64,000 nt of DNA from Burkholderia sp. Bp9142 (lineage in GTDB: Bacteria > Pseudomonadota > Gammaproteobacteria > Burkholderiales > Burkholderiaceae), in contig NZ_QTPP01000006.1 of assembly GCF_003853415.1 (NCBI RefSeq), positions 204,415 to 268,414 of the forward strand, written 5' to 3'. A program made the position numbers and the translations under genes. Shown piece by piece: positions 10,732-20,556 of this stretch. Under the pieces are notes generated by a model. It worked only from the letters and a program-made list of their open reading frames with translations. It searched no databases and was not told the origin of the DNA. Each line of letters begins with the position of its first letter. Positions within the stretch are counted from its first letter, which is position 1.

Positions 10732-12006
10732 TCAGTCGTAACCGCCGACCGTCAGCGCCTTCATCACGAGGCGGTACGTGTTGTACGCGAGCCAGTTCAG
10801 CATACGCTCGATGCGCGGCCGGGCGGCATACCGGGCGGCGTCGATTTCGCGGCCTTCGGAGAAGGCGGCCGCGATCGCGTCGCGCAGTTGGTTGGTGATC
10901 GCGTCGTAACGCACCAGCACGACATTGGCCTCATTGTTCAGCATCAGGCTCAGCGCGTCCAGGTTCGACGAACCGACCGTCGCCCAGTTGTCGTCGATCA
11001 CCGCGACCTTGCCGTGCAGCATCGTCTTGTCGTATTCCGCCACGCGCACGCCCGCGCGCAGCAGCGCGTGATACAGGAACGGCACGGCGGTATCGAGCGC
11101 CGCGAACTCCTTGCGGCCGATCAGGATCCGCACGTCGACGCCGCGGCGTGCCGCGCCCGTCAGCGCGCGGCGCAGCTTGCGGCCGGGCATGAAGTACGGG
11201 TTCGCGAGCAGGATCCGCTGGCGTGCCTGGCCGATCGCGGCGAGATACGCCTTCTCGATCGCGCGGCGGTTCACGACGTTGTCGCGCGCGACGAACGCGA
11301 CGCTCGGCTCGGTGACGACCCGCAGCGCACCGGCCTTGATCCACCGGTGGCTGCGTATCCAGCGCCGGAACATGTCGGGGAACGCTTCGCCGCCGTGCAG
11401 CCCGGCCGCGTACTGCGCGTACGGCTTGTGGCCGAACTGGATCCGGTGCCACTGCAGCTCGAACGCGGCGCGCACGTCCGACACCGCCGGCCCGGCCATC
11501 TCGACCGCGAAATCCCAGCGCGGAAACGGCAGCGTCGCGGTGCCTTGCGTGTAGTCGTCGACGATGTTGATGCCGCCGCAGAATGCGACCGCATGATCGA
11601 TCACCGCGAGCTTGCGGTGGGTGCGCGAGAAGCCGAAGCGGCCAAACAGATAGCGGTTGTAGATGCAGTGCTCGACGCCGGCCTCGGCCCACGTGTCGAA
11701 CAGCGGCAGGCGCGCGGTGCCGACGCCGTCGGTGATCACGCGCACGCGCACGCCGCGCCGCGCCGCGCGGATCAACGCATCCGACACCGGCCGGCCGGCC
11801 GCGTCGTCGCAGAAGATGTAGGTTTCGAGCATCACCTGCTCGCGCGCCGCATCGATCCGTTCGATCAGCGCGTGGAAGAATTCGTTGCCGGTCTCGCACA
11901 GCCGCACCGTGTTGCCGGCCGTGAACGCGAGCCGCGACGCGGAGCCGCGCTCCTGCAGGAACATCTGCCGCAATTGCGCGAAGCGCTTGCGGGTTTCCGC
12001 ATTCAT
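10732..12006 (-). CDS. clsB: Phospholipase D-type cardiolipin synthase (ClsB-like)
   Basis: A 424-aa protein with two HKD phosphodiesterase motifs: THRKLAVID and LHGKVAVID followed by GSSN. This is the architecture of cardiolipin synthases that join phosphatidylglycerol with another lipid. There is no N-terminal transmembrane pair, so it resembles ClsB rather than ClsA. The ATG overlaps the nudB stop (ATGA), indicating translational coupling; the longer open frame upstream is nudB read in another frame. The exact lipid substrates are inferred. Confidence 0.85.
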   Translation of the reverse strand: MNAETRKRFAQLRQMFLQERGSASRLAFTAGNTVRLCETGNEFFHALIERIDAAREQVMLETYIFCDDAAGRPVSDALIRAARRGVRVRVITDGVGTARLPLFDTWAEAGVEHCIYNRYLFGRFGFSRTHRKLAVIDHAVAFCGGINIVDDYTQGTATLPFPRWDFAVEMAGPAVSDVRAAFELQWHRIQFGHKPYAQYAAGLHGGEAFPDMFRRWIRSHRWIKAGALRVVTEPSVAFVARDNVVNRRAIEKAYLAAIGQARQRILLANPYFMPGRKLRRALTGAARRGVDVRILIGRKEFAALDTAVPFLYHALLRAGVRVAEYDKTMLHGKVAVIDDNWATVGSSNLDALSLMLNNEANVVLVRYDAITNQLRDAIAAAFSEGREIDAARYAARPRIERMLNWLAYNTYRLVMKALTVGGYD

Positions 12007-12497
12007 GCGGACGCGCCGTTCGGCGCCCGCGCGAGCGACACGCGCACGGGCAGTTGCAGGATCGCCTCGGCGTTCGACGGCGAGAAGCAGCGCGCGGCCG
12101 CTTCGCGGAACGGCAGCCACGCATGGTCGACATGCTCGCGCGGCGACAACGTCACGTCGACGCGGCGCGGCACGCACAGGCCGAACCAGTGCTCGACGTT
12201 GCGCGTGACGCCCGGCGCATAGCGATGCAGGTATTGCGGATAGATCGTGTATTCGATCCGGTGGTGCCAGTCGATCAGCGCGGTGGCCGGCACGTCGTGC
12301 GACCCGACCGCGATGCCGGTTTCCTCGACCACCTCACGTGCGGCCGTGAGCGCGAGCGGCTCGTCGAGCGCGTCCTTCGATCCGGTCACCGACTGCCAGA
12401 AATCGGGCTGGTCGGCCCGCTTGATCACCAGCACGTCAAGTTCCGGCGTGTAGATCACGACGAGAACGGATTCGGGAATTTTCGGCGGCTTCGTCAT
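12003..12497 (-). CDS. nudB: Dihydroneopterin triphosphate diphosphatase (Nudix)
   Basis: A 164-aa Nudix hydrolase that removes pyrophosphate from dihydroneopterin triphosphate in folate synthesis. DFWQSVTGS near the N-terminus, the Nudix helix (AAREVVEETGI) and RYAPGVTRNVEHWF match NudB closely. The spacing between the Nudix Gly and first Glu is one residue longer than the textbook pattern (G-x6-E). The chosen ATG (MTKPPKIPES) is the first good methionine after the terminator; its Shine-Dalgarno is poor. A strong hairpin sits in the leader (12511-12539). It overlaps clsB by 4 nt. Confidence 0.88.
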   Translation of the reverse strand: MTKPPKIPESVLVVIYTPELDVLVIKRADQPDFWQSVTGSKDALDEPLALTAAREVVEETGIAVGSHDVPATALIDWHHRIEYTIYPQYLHRYAPGVTRNVEHWFGLCVPRRVDVTLSPREHVDHAWLPFREAAARCFSPSNAEAILQLPVRVSLARAPNGASA

Positions 12498-12510
12498 CTT
12501 GGTTTCATGC

Positions 12511-12539
12511 GGCACAGGGCCGTGCGCCGGCCCTGTGCC
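12511..12539. other. Leader hairpin in front of nudB
   Basis: A perfect 10-bp stem (arm GGCACAGGGC) with a 9-nt loop, ending 13 nt before the nudB ATG. No T-run follows on either strand, so it is not a classical terminator. It could restrict ribosome access or be a processing site. Confidence 0.5.
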
Positions 12540-12579
12540 CGAACGTGCGGCAAGTGCTGCGACTGTACCGCAAAAAACG

Positions 12580-12605
12580 AAAAAGGCGCATCGCTGCGCC
12601 TTTTT
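12580..12605. terminator. Bidirectional Rho-independent terminator after aspS
   Basis: Stem GGCGCA/TGCGCC with a TCGC loop, flanked by AAAAA on one side and TTTTT on the other. It lies 50 nt downstream of the aspS stop and separates aspS from nudB. Confidence 0.9.
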
Positions 12606-12655
12606 CATCGAGCGTCGTGTGGGCGTCGCCGCACACACGACCTCCGGGAAGCACG

Positions 12656-14458
12656 TTACGCCTTCGGCTGTTCCGGCTGGCGCAGACGGATGTGCAGTTC
12701 GCGCAGCTGACGCTCGTCGACCGGGCTCGGCGCCTGCGTGAGCAGATCCTGCGCACGCTGCGTCTTCGGGAACGCGATCACGTCGCGGATCGAATCGGCA
12801 CCGGCCATCATCGTGACGATGCGGTCGAGACCGAATGCGATACCGCCGTGCGGCGGCGCGCCGTACTGCAGCGCGTCCAGCAGGAAGCCGAACTTCAGCT
12901 GCGCTTCTTCCGCGCCGATCTTCAGCGCGCGGAACACCTTGCTCTGCACTTCCTCGCGGTGGATACGCACCGAGCCGCCGCCGATTTCCCAGCCGTTCAG
13001 CACCATGTCGTATGCCTTCGCGAGGCAGCGGCCCGGATCGGTCTCGAGGTATTCGAGGTGCTCGTCCTTCGGGCTCGTGAACGGGTGGTGTGCCGCGACG
13101 TAGCGCGCGTCCTCGTCGTCGTATTCGAACATCGGGAAGTCGACGACCCACAGCGGCTTCCAGCCGGCCTGGACGAGGCCGTTCGCCTTGCCGAATTCCG
13201 AATGGCCGATCTTCAGGCGCAGCGCGCCGAGGCTGTCGTTGACGACCTTCGCGCGGTCGGCCGCGAAGAAGATGATGTCGCCGTCTTCGGCGCCGGTGCG
13301 CTCGAGGATCGCCGCGATCGACGCGTCGTGCAGGTTCTTGACGATCGGGCTCTGCAGGCCGTCGCGGCCCTTCGCCTTCTCGTTGACCTTGATCCACGCG
13401 AGGCCCTTCGCGCCGTAGATGCGCACGAATTCCGTGTAGCCGTCGATGTCGCCGCGCGACAGCTCGCCGCCCTTCGGCACGCGCAGCGCCGCGACACGGC
13501 CGTCCTTCGCGTTGGCCGGCGTGCTGAACACCTTGAAGTCGACGTCCTTCATCGCGTCGGTCAGCTCGGTGAATTCGAGCTGCACGCGCAGGTCCGGCTT
13601 GTCCGAACCGAAACGCGCCATCGCTTCCGAGTACGGCATCACCGGGAATTTCGCGTCGAGTTCGACGTCGATCGTCGTCTTGAAGATGTGACGGATCATG
13701 TCTTCGAACAGATCGCGGATTTCCTGCTCGCCGAGGAACGACGTCTCGCAGTCGATCTGCGTGAATTCCGGCTGACGGTCGGCACGGAGGTCCTCGTCGC
13801 GGAAGCACTTGGTGATCTGGTAGTAACGGTCGAAGTTCGCGACCATCAGCAGCTGCTTGAACAGCTGCGGCGACTGCGGCAGCGCGAAGAACTGGCCCGC
13901 GTTCACGCGCGACGGCACGAGGTAGTCGCGTGCGCCTTCCGGCGTGCTCTTCGTCAGCATCGGCGTTTCGATGTCGATGAAGCCCTGCTCGTCGAGGTAC
14001 TTGCGCGCTTCGATCGCGACGCGATAGCGCAGGCGCAGGTTGTGCTGCATCTGCGGGCGGCGCAGGTCGAGCACGCGGTGCGTGAGGCGCGTCGTTTCCG
14101 ACAGGTTGTCGTCGTCGAGCTGGAACGGCGGCGTCACCGACGCGTTCAGCACGTTCAGCTCGTGGCACAGCACTTCGATCTTGCCGCTCTTCAGGCCGGC
14201 GTTGACCGTGCCTTCCGGACGGTTGCGCACGAGACCCTTGATCTGCACGCAGAACTCGTTGCGCACGCCTTCGGCGGTCGCGAACATTTCCGCGCGATCC
14301 GGGTCGCACACCACCTGCACGAGGCCTTCACGATCGCGCAGGTCGATGAAGATCACACCGCCGTGATCGCGGCGGCGCTGCACCCAGCCGCACAGCGACA
14401 CGGTTTGGCCCAGCAGGTGTTCGGTCACGAGACCGCAGTATTCAGTACGCATCGACAT
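12656..14458 (-). CDS. aspS: Aspartyl-tRNA synthetase
   Basis: A class II aminoacyl-tRNA synthetase of 600 aa. The N-terminal OB-fold anticodon-binding domain ([20 protein letters not shown]), class II motif 2 ([19 protein letters not shown]), the bacterial insertion domain, and motif 3 ([15 protein letters not shown]) appear in order. In many Burkholderia asparaginyl-tRNA is made by transamidation, so this enzyme may also charge tRNA-Asn; that is family knowledge, not read here. It follows the DUF502 gene by 67 nt and is closed by a terminator. Confidence 0.97.
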   Translation of the reverse strand: MSMRTEYCGLVTEHLLGQTVSLCGWVQRRRDHGGVIFIDLRDREGLVQVVCDPDRAEMFATAEGVRNEFCVQIKGLVRNRPEGTVNAGLKSGKIEVLCHELNVLNASVTPPFQLDDDNLSETTRLTHRVLDLRRPQMQHNLRLRYRVAIEARKYLDEQGFIDIETPMLTKSTPEGARDYLVPSRVNAGQFFALPQSPQLFKQLLMVANFDRYYQITKCFRDEDLRADRQPEFTQIDCETSFLGEQEIRDLFEDMIRHIFKTTIDVELDAKFPVMPYSEAMARFGSDKPDLRVQLEFTELTDAMKDVDFKVFSTPANAKDGRVAALRVPKGGELSRGDIDGYTEFVRIYGAKGLAWIKVNEKAKGRDGLQSPIVKNLHDASIAAILERTGAEDGDIIFFAADRAKVVNDSLGALRLKIGHSEFGKANGLVQAGWKPLWVVDFPMFEYDDEDARYVAAHHPFTSPKDEHLEYLETDPGRCLAKAYDMVLNGWEIGGGSVRIHREEVQSKVFRALKIGAEEAQLKFGFLLDALQYGAPPHGGIAFGLDRIVTMMAGADSIRDVIAFPKTQRAQDLLTQAPSPVDERQLRELHIRLRQPEQPKA

Positions 14459-14525
14459 GATGTTTGCTTTCGTTCGGTTTGATCAACGGGTGCCGCAACG
14501 CGCGGCCCGGGCGATGATTCTTTAC

Positions 14526-15176
14526 TTACAGCGGCGGCTCGACGGGACGGCGGGCGGGCGCCGGGGCCGGCGCCGAAGGCGCCACGACGCCCATCGAGAC
14601 GATGTACTTGAGCGCGGCATCGACCGACATGTCGAGTTCGATGACTTCGCTCTTCGGCAGCATCAGGAAGAAGCCCGACGTCGGGTTCGGCGTCGTGGGC
14701 ACGTACACGCTCACGTACTCTTCCGTCAGATGGTTGACCACGTCGCCGCCGGGCGCGCCGGTCAGAAACGCGATCGTATACGAGCCGCGGCGCGGGTATT
14801 CGATCAGCAGCGCCTTGCGGAACGCGTTGCCGCTGCTCGACAGCAGCGTGTCCGACACCTGCTTGACGCTCGTGTAGATCGGCCCGACGACCGGGATGTG
14901 ACGCACGACCGCGTTCCACCACGTGACGAGCTTCTGGCCGATGAAGTTCTGCGTGGCCAGCCCGACGACGAAGATGAACGCGAGCGTCAGCACCGCGCCG
15001 ATCCCCGGCAGGTGGAAGCCGAGCATCCGCTCCGGCTGCCACGATTCGGGCAGCAGCAGCAGCGTCTGGTCCATCGTGCCGATGATGAGGCCGAGCACCC
15101 ACAGCGTGATCGCGAGCGGGACGAGAACCAGCAGGCCGGTCAGGAACACCGTTTTCAGGGTCGTCTTTTTCATCAT
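14526..15176 (-). CDS. DUF502 membrane protein
   Basis: A 216-aa inner-membrane protein of the DUF502 family, which has no established biochemical function. Two hydrophobic helices (about residues 10-32 and 57-76) are followed by a soluble domain containing HIPVVGPIYTSVKQV and PTTPNPTSGFFLML, both family hallmarks, and a Pro/Ala-rich tail. The start could be either of two adjacent ATGs. It lies between the FmdB gene and aspS, a conserved betaproteobacterial order. Confidence 0.88.
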   Translation of the reverse strand: MMKKTTLKTVFLTGLLVLVPLAITLWVLGLIIGTMDQTLLLLPESWQPERMLGFHLPGIGAVLTLAFIFVVGLATQNFIGQKLVTWWNAVVRHIPVVGPIYTSVKQVSDTLLSSSGNAFRKALLIEYPRRGSYTIAFLTGAPGGDVVNHLTEEYVSVYVPTTPNPTSGFFLMLPKSEVIELDMSVDAALKYIVSMGVVAPSAPAPAPARRPVEPPL

Positions 15177-15237
15177 CTGCCGTCAATGAACCGCGCCGGA
15201 AGCGCGGTGTGGACGCGGCCCGGCCGGGCCGCGACTG

Positions 15238-15576
15238 TCAACTGCCGGCGGCGGGCGCCGCAGCCGGGGCCGGCGCGGCGCTCGTCGTCGTGCTTTCGGA
15301 ACTGCCCGCCGCGGCCGCTGCGGGCGCTGCTTGCGCAGCCGCTGCCGGCGCCGCGTCGCCCGACGCCGCCGCCGGTGCGCTGGTGCCGCCCGAGCCGCCG
15401 CGGAAATCGGTGACATACCAACCCGATCCCTTCAGCTGGAAGCCCGCGGCAGTGACCTGCTTGCGAAACGCATCCTTCCCGCATTCCGGACACTGTGACA
15501 GCGGCGCGTCGCTCATCTTCTGGAGCACGTCCTTCGCGAAACCACACGCTTCGCATCGATAGGCGTAGATCGGCAT
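15238..15576 (-). CDS. FmdB-family zinc-ribbon protein
   Basis: A 112-aa protein. The first 60 residues form the FmdB zinc ribbon with Cys pairs C8/C11 and C29/C32 and the family ending GSGWYVTDF. The remainder is a low-complexity Ala/Ser/Pro tail, probably disordered. The family is annotated as putative regulatory, but the role is unknown. It precedes the DUF502 gene on the same strand (61-nt gap). Confidence 0.87.
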   Translation of the reverse strand: MPIYAYRCEACGFAKDVLQKMSDAPLSQCPECGKDAFRKQVTAAGFQLKGSGWYVTDFRGGSGGTSAPAAASGDAAPAAAAQAAPAAAAAGSSESTTTSAAPAPAAAPAAGS

Positions 15577-15672
15577 GATATTTTTTCCCGCAGAAACTGG
15601 AAACGGCTTGCAAAACCTTGAATTATAGCCGAAACCCCGGCGCGCTCCGGCAACGGCCGCGACGCCCGGACT

Positions 15673-16299
15673 TCAGCGGCGGCGCCACGTGAGCCAGCGC
15701 TCGTGCCCTTCGAACACGGGCAGCGAATCGGTCACCGGCAAATCCTCGATCAGCTCGAAGTGCGGCGAAAGCAGCGCGTCGAGTTCGGCACGCTCGATCC
15801 CGAACGGCGGCCCCTTCGGTTTCGCCGTCACGAAGAAATAGCCGGCCAGCAGCGCGCCCGCGGGCAGCAGTTCGGCCATCCGCGCCGCATAGCCGGCGCG
15901 CAGGCTCGGCGGCAGCGCGCACAGGAACGCGCGCTCGTACACCCACTGCACGTCGAACGGCGGCCGGTACGCGAAGAAATCGGCCTGCTCGACGACGTCC
16001 GCATGCGCGCCGAGCTGCGCCTTCGCGGCCGCCACCGCCTGCGCGGCGAAATCGATCGCGCGCACCGGCCAGCCGGCCTGCGCGAGCCAGCCGGCCTCCT
16101 GCGCACTGCCGCAGCCGGGAATCAGCACCGCGCACGGCGCGCGCCGCTGCGCAAACGCGCGAAACCCGTCCGGCACGCCGCCGAATTCCCAGGGCGTCAC
16201 GCCGCGCGCGAACCGCTCGTCCCAGAACGATGCGTTGCCGGGGTCGCGCGTCGCGAACTCGGCGGGGCCCGGCGCGGACGGTTGCTTCCGTTCGGACAT
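15673..16299 (-). CDS. TPMT-family SAM-dependent methyltransferase
   Basis: A 208-aa class I methyltransferase resembling thiopurine/thiol methyltransferases. The SAM-binding motif is LIPGCGSAQE (about residues 59-68), preceded by FWDERFARGVTPWEFGG, which is typical of the TPMT family. The start at 16299 has AGGAG 7 nt upstream; an alternative ATG at 16320 overlaps the ubiB stop but lacks that site. The natural substrate is unknown; bacterial relatives methylate selenium, tellurium or thiol compounds. Confidence 0.85.
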   Translation of the reverse strand: MSERKQPSAPGPAEFATRDPGNASFWDERFARGVTPWEFGGVPDGFRAFAQRRAPCAVLIPGCGSAQEAGWLAQAGWPVRAIDFAAQAVAAAKAQLGAHADVVEQADFFAYRPPFDVQWVYERAFLCALPPSLRAGYAARMAELLPAGALLAGYFFVTAKPKGPPFGIERAELDALLSPHFELIEDLPVTDSLPVFEGHERWLTWRRR

Positions 16300-16316
16300 C
16301 GCACGGCTCCTGTCGG

Positions 16317-17894
16317 TCATGCGCCGTACGCGAGCGCGAGCAGCACGCGCGCGACGAGCGCCCCGACGCCGACGGCAAGACCGAAGATCAGCAATGCCTG
16401 CAGCAACCGGTTGGTACGTTTCTGCTCGACGAGGATCTGGCGCATCAGTTCCTCGCTTGCCGCACGCGGCGCATCGTGGCGTGCCGCCATCGCGTGATGG
16501 ATCAGGCGCGGCAGTTGCGGCAGCGTCTTGCTCCACTGCGGCGCCTCGACCTTGAAGCGCTCGTACCAGCCGCGCAGGCCGATCTGCTCGGTCATCCAGC
16601 GCTCGAGATACGGCTTCGCGGTCTTCCACAGGTCGAGCTCGGGGTCGAGCGAGCGGCCGAGCCCCTCGACGTTCAGCATCGTCTTCTGCAGCAGCACGAG
16701 CTGCGGCTGGATCTCGACGTTGAAGCGGCGTGACGTCGAGAACAGGCGCATCAGCACCTGGCCGAGCGAGATGTCCTTCAGCGCGCGGTCGAAATACGGC
16801 TCGCACACCGCGCGGATCGCGCTTTCGAGTTCCTCGACGCGCGTCTCGGGCGGCACCCAGCCCGATTCGAGGTGCAGCGTCGCAACGCGGTGGTAATCGC
16901 GCTTGAAGAACGCGAGAAAGTTTTGCGCGAGGTAGTTCTTGTCGAAATCCGACAACGCGCCGACGATCCCGAAATCGAGCGCGACATAGCGGCCGAAGGT
17001 CTTCGGATCGAGACTCACCTGGATGTTGCCCGGGTGCATGTCCGCATGGAAGAACCCGTCGCGGAACACCTGCGTGAAGAAGATCTCGACACCTTCCCGC
17101 GCGAGCTTCTTGATGTCGACGCCCGCGGTACGCAGCGTCTCGACCTGGCTGATCGGCACGCCGGTCATGCGCTCCATCACGAGCACCTGCGAGGTCGAGA
17201 AATCCCAGAACATCTCGGGCACGAGCAGCAGGTCGAGGCCCGCGAAGTTGCGGCGCAGCTGGCTGCCGTTCGCGGCCTCGCGCATCAGGTCGAGCTCGTC
17301 GTGCAGGTACTTGTCGAATTCGGCGACGACTTCGCGCGGCTTCAGGCGCCGGCCGTCGGCCCACATGCGCTCGGTCCAGATCGCGATGTCGCGCATCAGC
17401 GCGAGGTCGGAGTCGATCACGGACAGCATGTTCGGGCGCAGCACCTTGACGGCGACCGCCTTGCCCGCATGCGCGCCCTGCTTGAGTTTCGCGAAATGCA
17501 CCTGCGCGATCGACGCGCTCGCGACGGGCTCGCGCTCGAATTCGTCGAACAGCTCGTCGACCGGCGCACCGAGCGACTTCTCGATGATCGCGATCGCGAC
17601 CGCCGGATCGAACGGCGGCACCTGGTCCTGCAGCTTCGCGAGTTCGTTCGCGAAATCGACCGTCAGCAGGTCGCGGCGCGTCGACAGCACCTGGCCGAAC
17701 TTCACGAAGATCGGGCCGAGGCTTTCGAGCGCGTGACGCAGCCGCACGGCGGGCGGATCGGAATAGCGGCGGCCGATCGTCGTGATCCGCAGCAGCAGCT
17801 TCACGCGCCGGTCGTCGATCCGGGACAGCATCACTTCGTCGAGGCCAAAGCGGATGACGGTGTAGACAATCTTGATGAAACGGAAAATGCGCAT
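16317..17894 (-). CDS. ubiB: Ubiquinone biosynthesis atypical kinase/ATPase UbiB
   Basis: A 525-aa member of the UbiB/ABC1/ADCK family, needed for ubiquinone synthesis at the inner membrane. It has the diagnostic KxGQ motif (KFGQ, residues 65-68), the Ala-rich loop [11 protein letters not shown] that replaces the kinase glycine loop, DFGIVG, and a hydrophobic C-terminal anchor. It lies 12 nt after ubiJ. Confidence 0.95.
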   Translation of the reverse strand: MRIFRFIKIVYTVIRFGLDEVMLSRIDDRRVKLLLRITTIGRRYSDPPAVRLRHALESLGPIFVKFGQVLSTRRDLLTVDFANELAKLQDQVPPFDPAVAIAIIEKSLGAPVDELFDEFEREPVASASIAQVHFAKLKQGAHAGKAVAVKVLRPNMLSVIDSDLALMRDIAIWTERMWADGRRLKPREVVAEFDKYLHDELDLMREAANGSQLRRNFAGLDLLLVPEMFWDFSTSQVLVMERMTGVPISQVETLRTAGVDIKKLAREGVEIFFTQVFRDGFFHADMHPGNIQVSLDPKTFGRYVALDFGIVGALSDFDKNYLAQNFLAFFKRDYHRVATLHLESGWVPPETRVEELESAIRAVCEPYFDRALKDISLGQVLMRLFSTSRRFNVEIQPQLVLLQKTMLNVEGLGRSLDPELDLWKTAKPYLERWMTEQIGLRGWYERFKVEAPQWSKTLPQLPRLIHHAMAARHDAPRAASEELMRQILVEQKRTNRLLQALLIFGLAVGVGALVARVLLALAYGA

Positions 17895-17906
17895 GCCCTG
17901 CGGCCC

Positions 17907-18533
17907 TCAGTGCGCGCCGCGCGGGCCGGAGCCCGTGCGCGCGCCGATTTTTTGTTCGAGTCGCTCAACCCGTTTCTCGACCCGCGCGAGCGCATCGCGC
18001 GCACGCGCCAGTTCGGCGTCGAAGCCGCCGAGCACCGTGCGCCGGACGACTTGCGGGTTCTCGTCGAGCCAGTACTCGGCGACGGAATCGAGCACGTTGC
18101 GGCCGGTGCGGCGCGCGCGCGCGCCGGCGTCGCGCACGACCGTCGCGATCCGGTGCGCCGCCGCGTCGCCGACCAGCTTCGCGAGATCTTCCTCAGGTTC
18201 CCAGCGCAGGTGCTCGGCCAGCTTCGCGATCTGCGTCGCGAACTCCGCGTCACCCTCGATCTTCACGTGCTTCATCACGGCCGCCTGGCCGCCCTGCAGG
18301 AATGCGGCGACCGTATCGCCCGCGAGCGCGATCGACACGTCGACGTGTTGCGCATCGTGCGCTTCCACCGCGCACAGATAGCCGTCGGGCTGCACGAGCA
18401 GCGTGAGCGTGACGGGCGGCACGTCGAGCCGGGCGGTCTTGCCCGCATAGGGGATCAGGCGGTCGCGCGCCCACGATTCGCGCGCGAGCAGGTGATTGAC
18501 AGCAGCAGCAAAAGGCTTGGCGGCAAAGGTCAT
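17907..18533 (-). CDS. ubiJ: SCP2-domain ubiquinone accessory factor UbiJ
   Basis: A 208-aa protein with an SCP2-like lipid-binding domain followed by a C-terminal coiled coil (DALARVEKRVERLEQKIG). UbiJ binds hydrophobic ubiquinone intermediates in the Ubi complex. The start MTFAAKPFAA was preferred over the longer frame, which runs back through a terminator. Its placement directly before ubiB and near ubiE supports the assignment. Confidence 0.88.
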   Translation of the reverse strand: MTFAAKPFAAAVNHLLARESWARDRLIPYAGKTARLDVPPVTLTLLVQPDGYLCAVEAHDAQHVDVSIALAGDTVAAFLQGGQAAVMKHVKIEGDAEFATQIAKLAEHLRWEPEEDLAKLVGDAAAHRIATVVRDAGARARRTGRNVLDSVAEYWLDENPQVVRRTVLGGFDAELARARDALARVEKRVERLEQKIGARTGSGPRGAH

Positions 18534-18546
18534 CGGGCTGGGAAAG

Positions 18547-18582
18547 AAAAAACCCGCGCAGGCCGGGCGCCTGCGCGGGTTT
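18547..18582 (-). terminator. Rho-independent terminator after the Tim44-like gene
   Basis: A 10-bp stem CCCGCGCAGG/CCTGCGCGGG with a 7-nt loop. Six A residues precede it on plus (T-run on minus), with three T on the other side. It falls between the Tim44-like gene and ubiJ, so ubiJ-ubiB probably has its own promoter or depends on read-through. Confidence 0.85.
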
Positions 18583-18696
18583 CTATTGTAACGTCGGATC
18601 GTCGGCAGACCGCGGCCAACCGCACACCCGGGCGGCAAGCGGTCGCACCGCGGCGGCCGTCGCCCGGGCAGCCGGCAAGCCGGCCGCCGGTCACGC

Positions 18697-19731
18697 TCAG
18701 TGCGTGTTGAGCTGCTGGATACCCGCGAGCAGCCAGCCCTGGCTGCCCGACTTCGACAGGTTCCACACCTCGTCGAACGGCGCCGCCGACGCACTCGCCG
18801 ACTCGCGGATCAGCCCGTGGAAGCGCACGCTCGCCGACTGCTCGATGCCGCGATCCTCGATCGCGACCAGTTCCGCGTCGAGCTGAACGACATCGGTCTG
18901 GTTCACCTCGTTGCCGCGCGAGTCGAGATCGATCTTGATCTCGGCGAACATTTCCGGCGTCGTGAACTCGCGGATGTCGGCCAGGTTGCCCTGATCCCAT
19001 GCCGCCTGCAGGCGCACGAAGTAGACCTTCGCGCTGCGCAGGAACGCTTCGGTGTCGAAGCCGGCCGGCACCTGCAGCGGTGCGGCCGCCATCGCGCCCA
19101 CCGCGCCGGCGGCCGGTGTGCCGCCGCCGAACACGCCCTGCGCTTCGTTCGCATAGCTGCTGCCGCTGCCCGCATGGTTGCTGCCGGTGCTGCCCTGCTG
19201 GAACGACGGGCTTTGCGAGTAGCTGCCCGACGACGATGCCGAGCCGCCGACCGAGTACGCCGGCTCCTGCGAACGGCGACGGTTCATGAACTTGCGGATG
19301 AGCCAGATGCCGACCATCGCGAGCAGTGCGATCACGATGACGTTCGCCATCATGCTCGCGAACGCGCCGCCTAGGCCGAAGTGCGACAGCAGCGCCGCGA
19401 TGCCGAGGCCGGCCGCGAGACCGGCGATCGGCCCGAGCCAGCGCGAGCGGTTGGGCTGCGCGGCGGGTGCCGGCGCGGCCGGATTCGTGCGCTGCGCCTG
19501 CGCCGGCGCAGCCTGCTGCATCGGCTGCTGCGTGGGCGGCGTGGCCTGGCGCTGCGTGACGGTGGAACTCTGGCGGCCGATGCTGCGGCCGCCGCCCATG
19601 CGCTTGGCCTCGGCGTCGAGCGATGCGAACGTGCCGGCCGTGAGCAGGCCGACCATCAGCAGCGTGCCGACCCGTCGAGCCCACGGCTTCGACGGCTTGC
19701 TACGGTTGAACAACGAACGCGATTCGAACAT
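18697..19731 (-). CDS. Tim44-like domain membrane protein
   Basis: A 344-aa protein. It has a signal-like N-terminus (GTLLMVGLLTAGTFASLDAEA), a Gln/Pro/Ala-rich linker, two closely spaced hydrophobic segments (about residues 97-147), a Ser/Gly-rich stretch, and a C-terminal Tim44-like domain (FLRSAKVYFVRLQAAWDQGN). The mitochondrial counterpart tethers import motors; bacterial members are poorly understood. It lies between ubiE and ubiJ and may form part of the ubi gene neighbourhood only by position. Confidence 0.88.
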   Translation of the reverse strand: MFESRSLFNRSKPSKPWARRVGTLLMVGLLTAGTFASLDAEAKRMGGGRSIGRQSSTVTQRQATPPTQQPMQQAAPAQAQRTNPAAPAPAAQPNRSRWLGPIAGLAAGLGIAALLSHFGLGGAFASMMANVIVIALLAMVGIWLIRKFMNRRRSQEPAYSVGGSASSSGSYSQSPSFQQGSTGSNHAGSGSSYANEAQGVFGGGTPAAGAVGAMAAAPLQVPAGFDTEAFLRSAKVYFVRLQAAWDQGNLADIREFTTPEMFAEIKIDLDSRGNEVNQTDVVQLDAELVAIEDRGIEQSASVRFHGLIRESASASAAPFDEVWNLSKSGSQGWLLAGIQQLNTH

Positions 19732-19772
19732 CAGTTTCTCCAGATGTAAGACAAATGTATGGGAAGAGCCCC

Positions 19773-20504
19773 TTAGTACTTGGCTCCCATGTGTAAAGCT
19801 ACCACGCCACCTGACAAATTGTAATATTTGACGGCATCGAGGCCCGCTTGTTCCATCATCGTCTTCAGCGTGTCCTGATCGGGGTGCATCCGGATAGATT
19901 CAGCAAGATACCGGTAACTTTCAGCATCTTTCGCGAACTTGTCGCCAAGCCACGGTAATACTTTGAAAGAATACAGATCGTACGCTTTTTTCAGCGGATC
20001 CCAGACTTTCGAGAATTCCAGCACCATCACGCGGCCGCCGGGCTTCGTCACGCGGCGCATCTCGGCCAGCGCGGCATCCTTGTGCGTCATGTTGCGCAGC
20101 CCGAACGCGACCGTGACCACGTCGAAGTAGTTGTCCGGAAACGGAATTTTCTCCGCGTCGCACAGGAGCGACGGCGTCACGATGCCCTTGTCGAGCAGCC
20201 GGTCGCGGCCGACGCGCAGCATCGATTCGTTGATGTCCGTGTGCCAGACCTCGCCGGTCGGCCCGGCCGCCTTCGCGAACGCCTTGGTCAGGTCGCCGGT
20301 GCCGGCTGCAAGGTCGAGCACCTTGAAGCCGGGGCGCACGTTCGCCTGCGCGATCGTGAACGCCTTCCACGCGCGGTGCATGCCGGCCGACATCAGGTCG
20401 TTCATCAGATCGTAGTTGCTCGCGACCGAATGGAACACGCCCGCCACTTTCTTCGCTTTTTCGTTTTCCTCGACGCTTTCGAAGCCGAAGTGGGTTTTGC
20501 TCAT
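19773..20504 (-). CDS. ubiE: Ubiquinone/menaquinone C-methyltransferase UbiE
   Basis: A 243-aa SAM-dependent methyltransferase that C-methylates the ubiquinone ring precursor. Motif [12 protein letters not shown] and the family phrases [13 protein letters not shown] and [20 protein letters not shown] are clear, and the C-terminus ends with [15 protein letters not shown], as in UbiE. It is the first of the ubi genes on this strand. Confidence 0.96.
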   Translation of the reverse strand: MSKTHFGFESVEENEKAKKVAGVFHSVASNYDLMNDLMSAGMHRAWKAFTIAQANVRPGFKVLDLAAGTGDLTKAFAKAAGPTGEVWHTDINESMLRVGRDRLLDKGIVTPSLLCDAEKIPFPDNYFDVVTVAFGLRNMTHKDAALAEMRRVTKPGGRVMVLEFSKVWDPLKKAYDLYSFKVLPWLGDKFAKDAESYRYLAESIRMHPDQDTLKTMMEQAGLDAVKYYNLSGGVVALHMGAKY

Positions 20505-20556
20505 CGCGTTGATCCTCAGTAAATGGCAAGACGGCGCCGAGCGGGCGCCGTCGATT

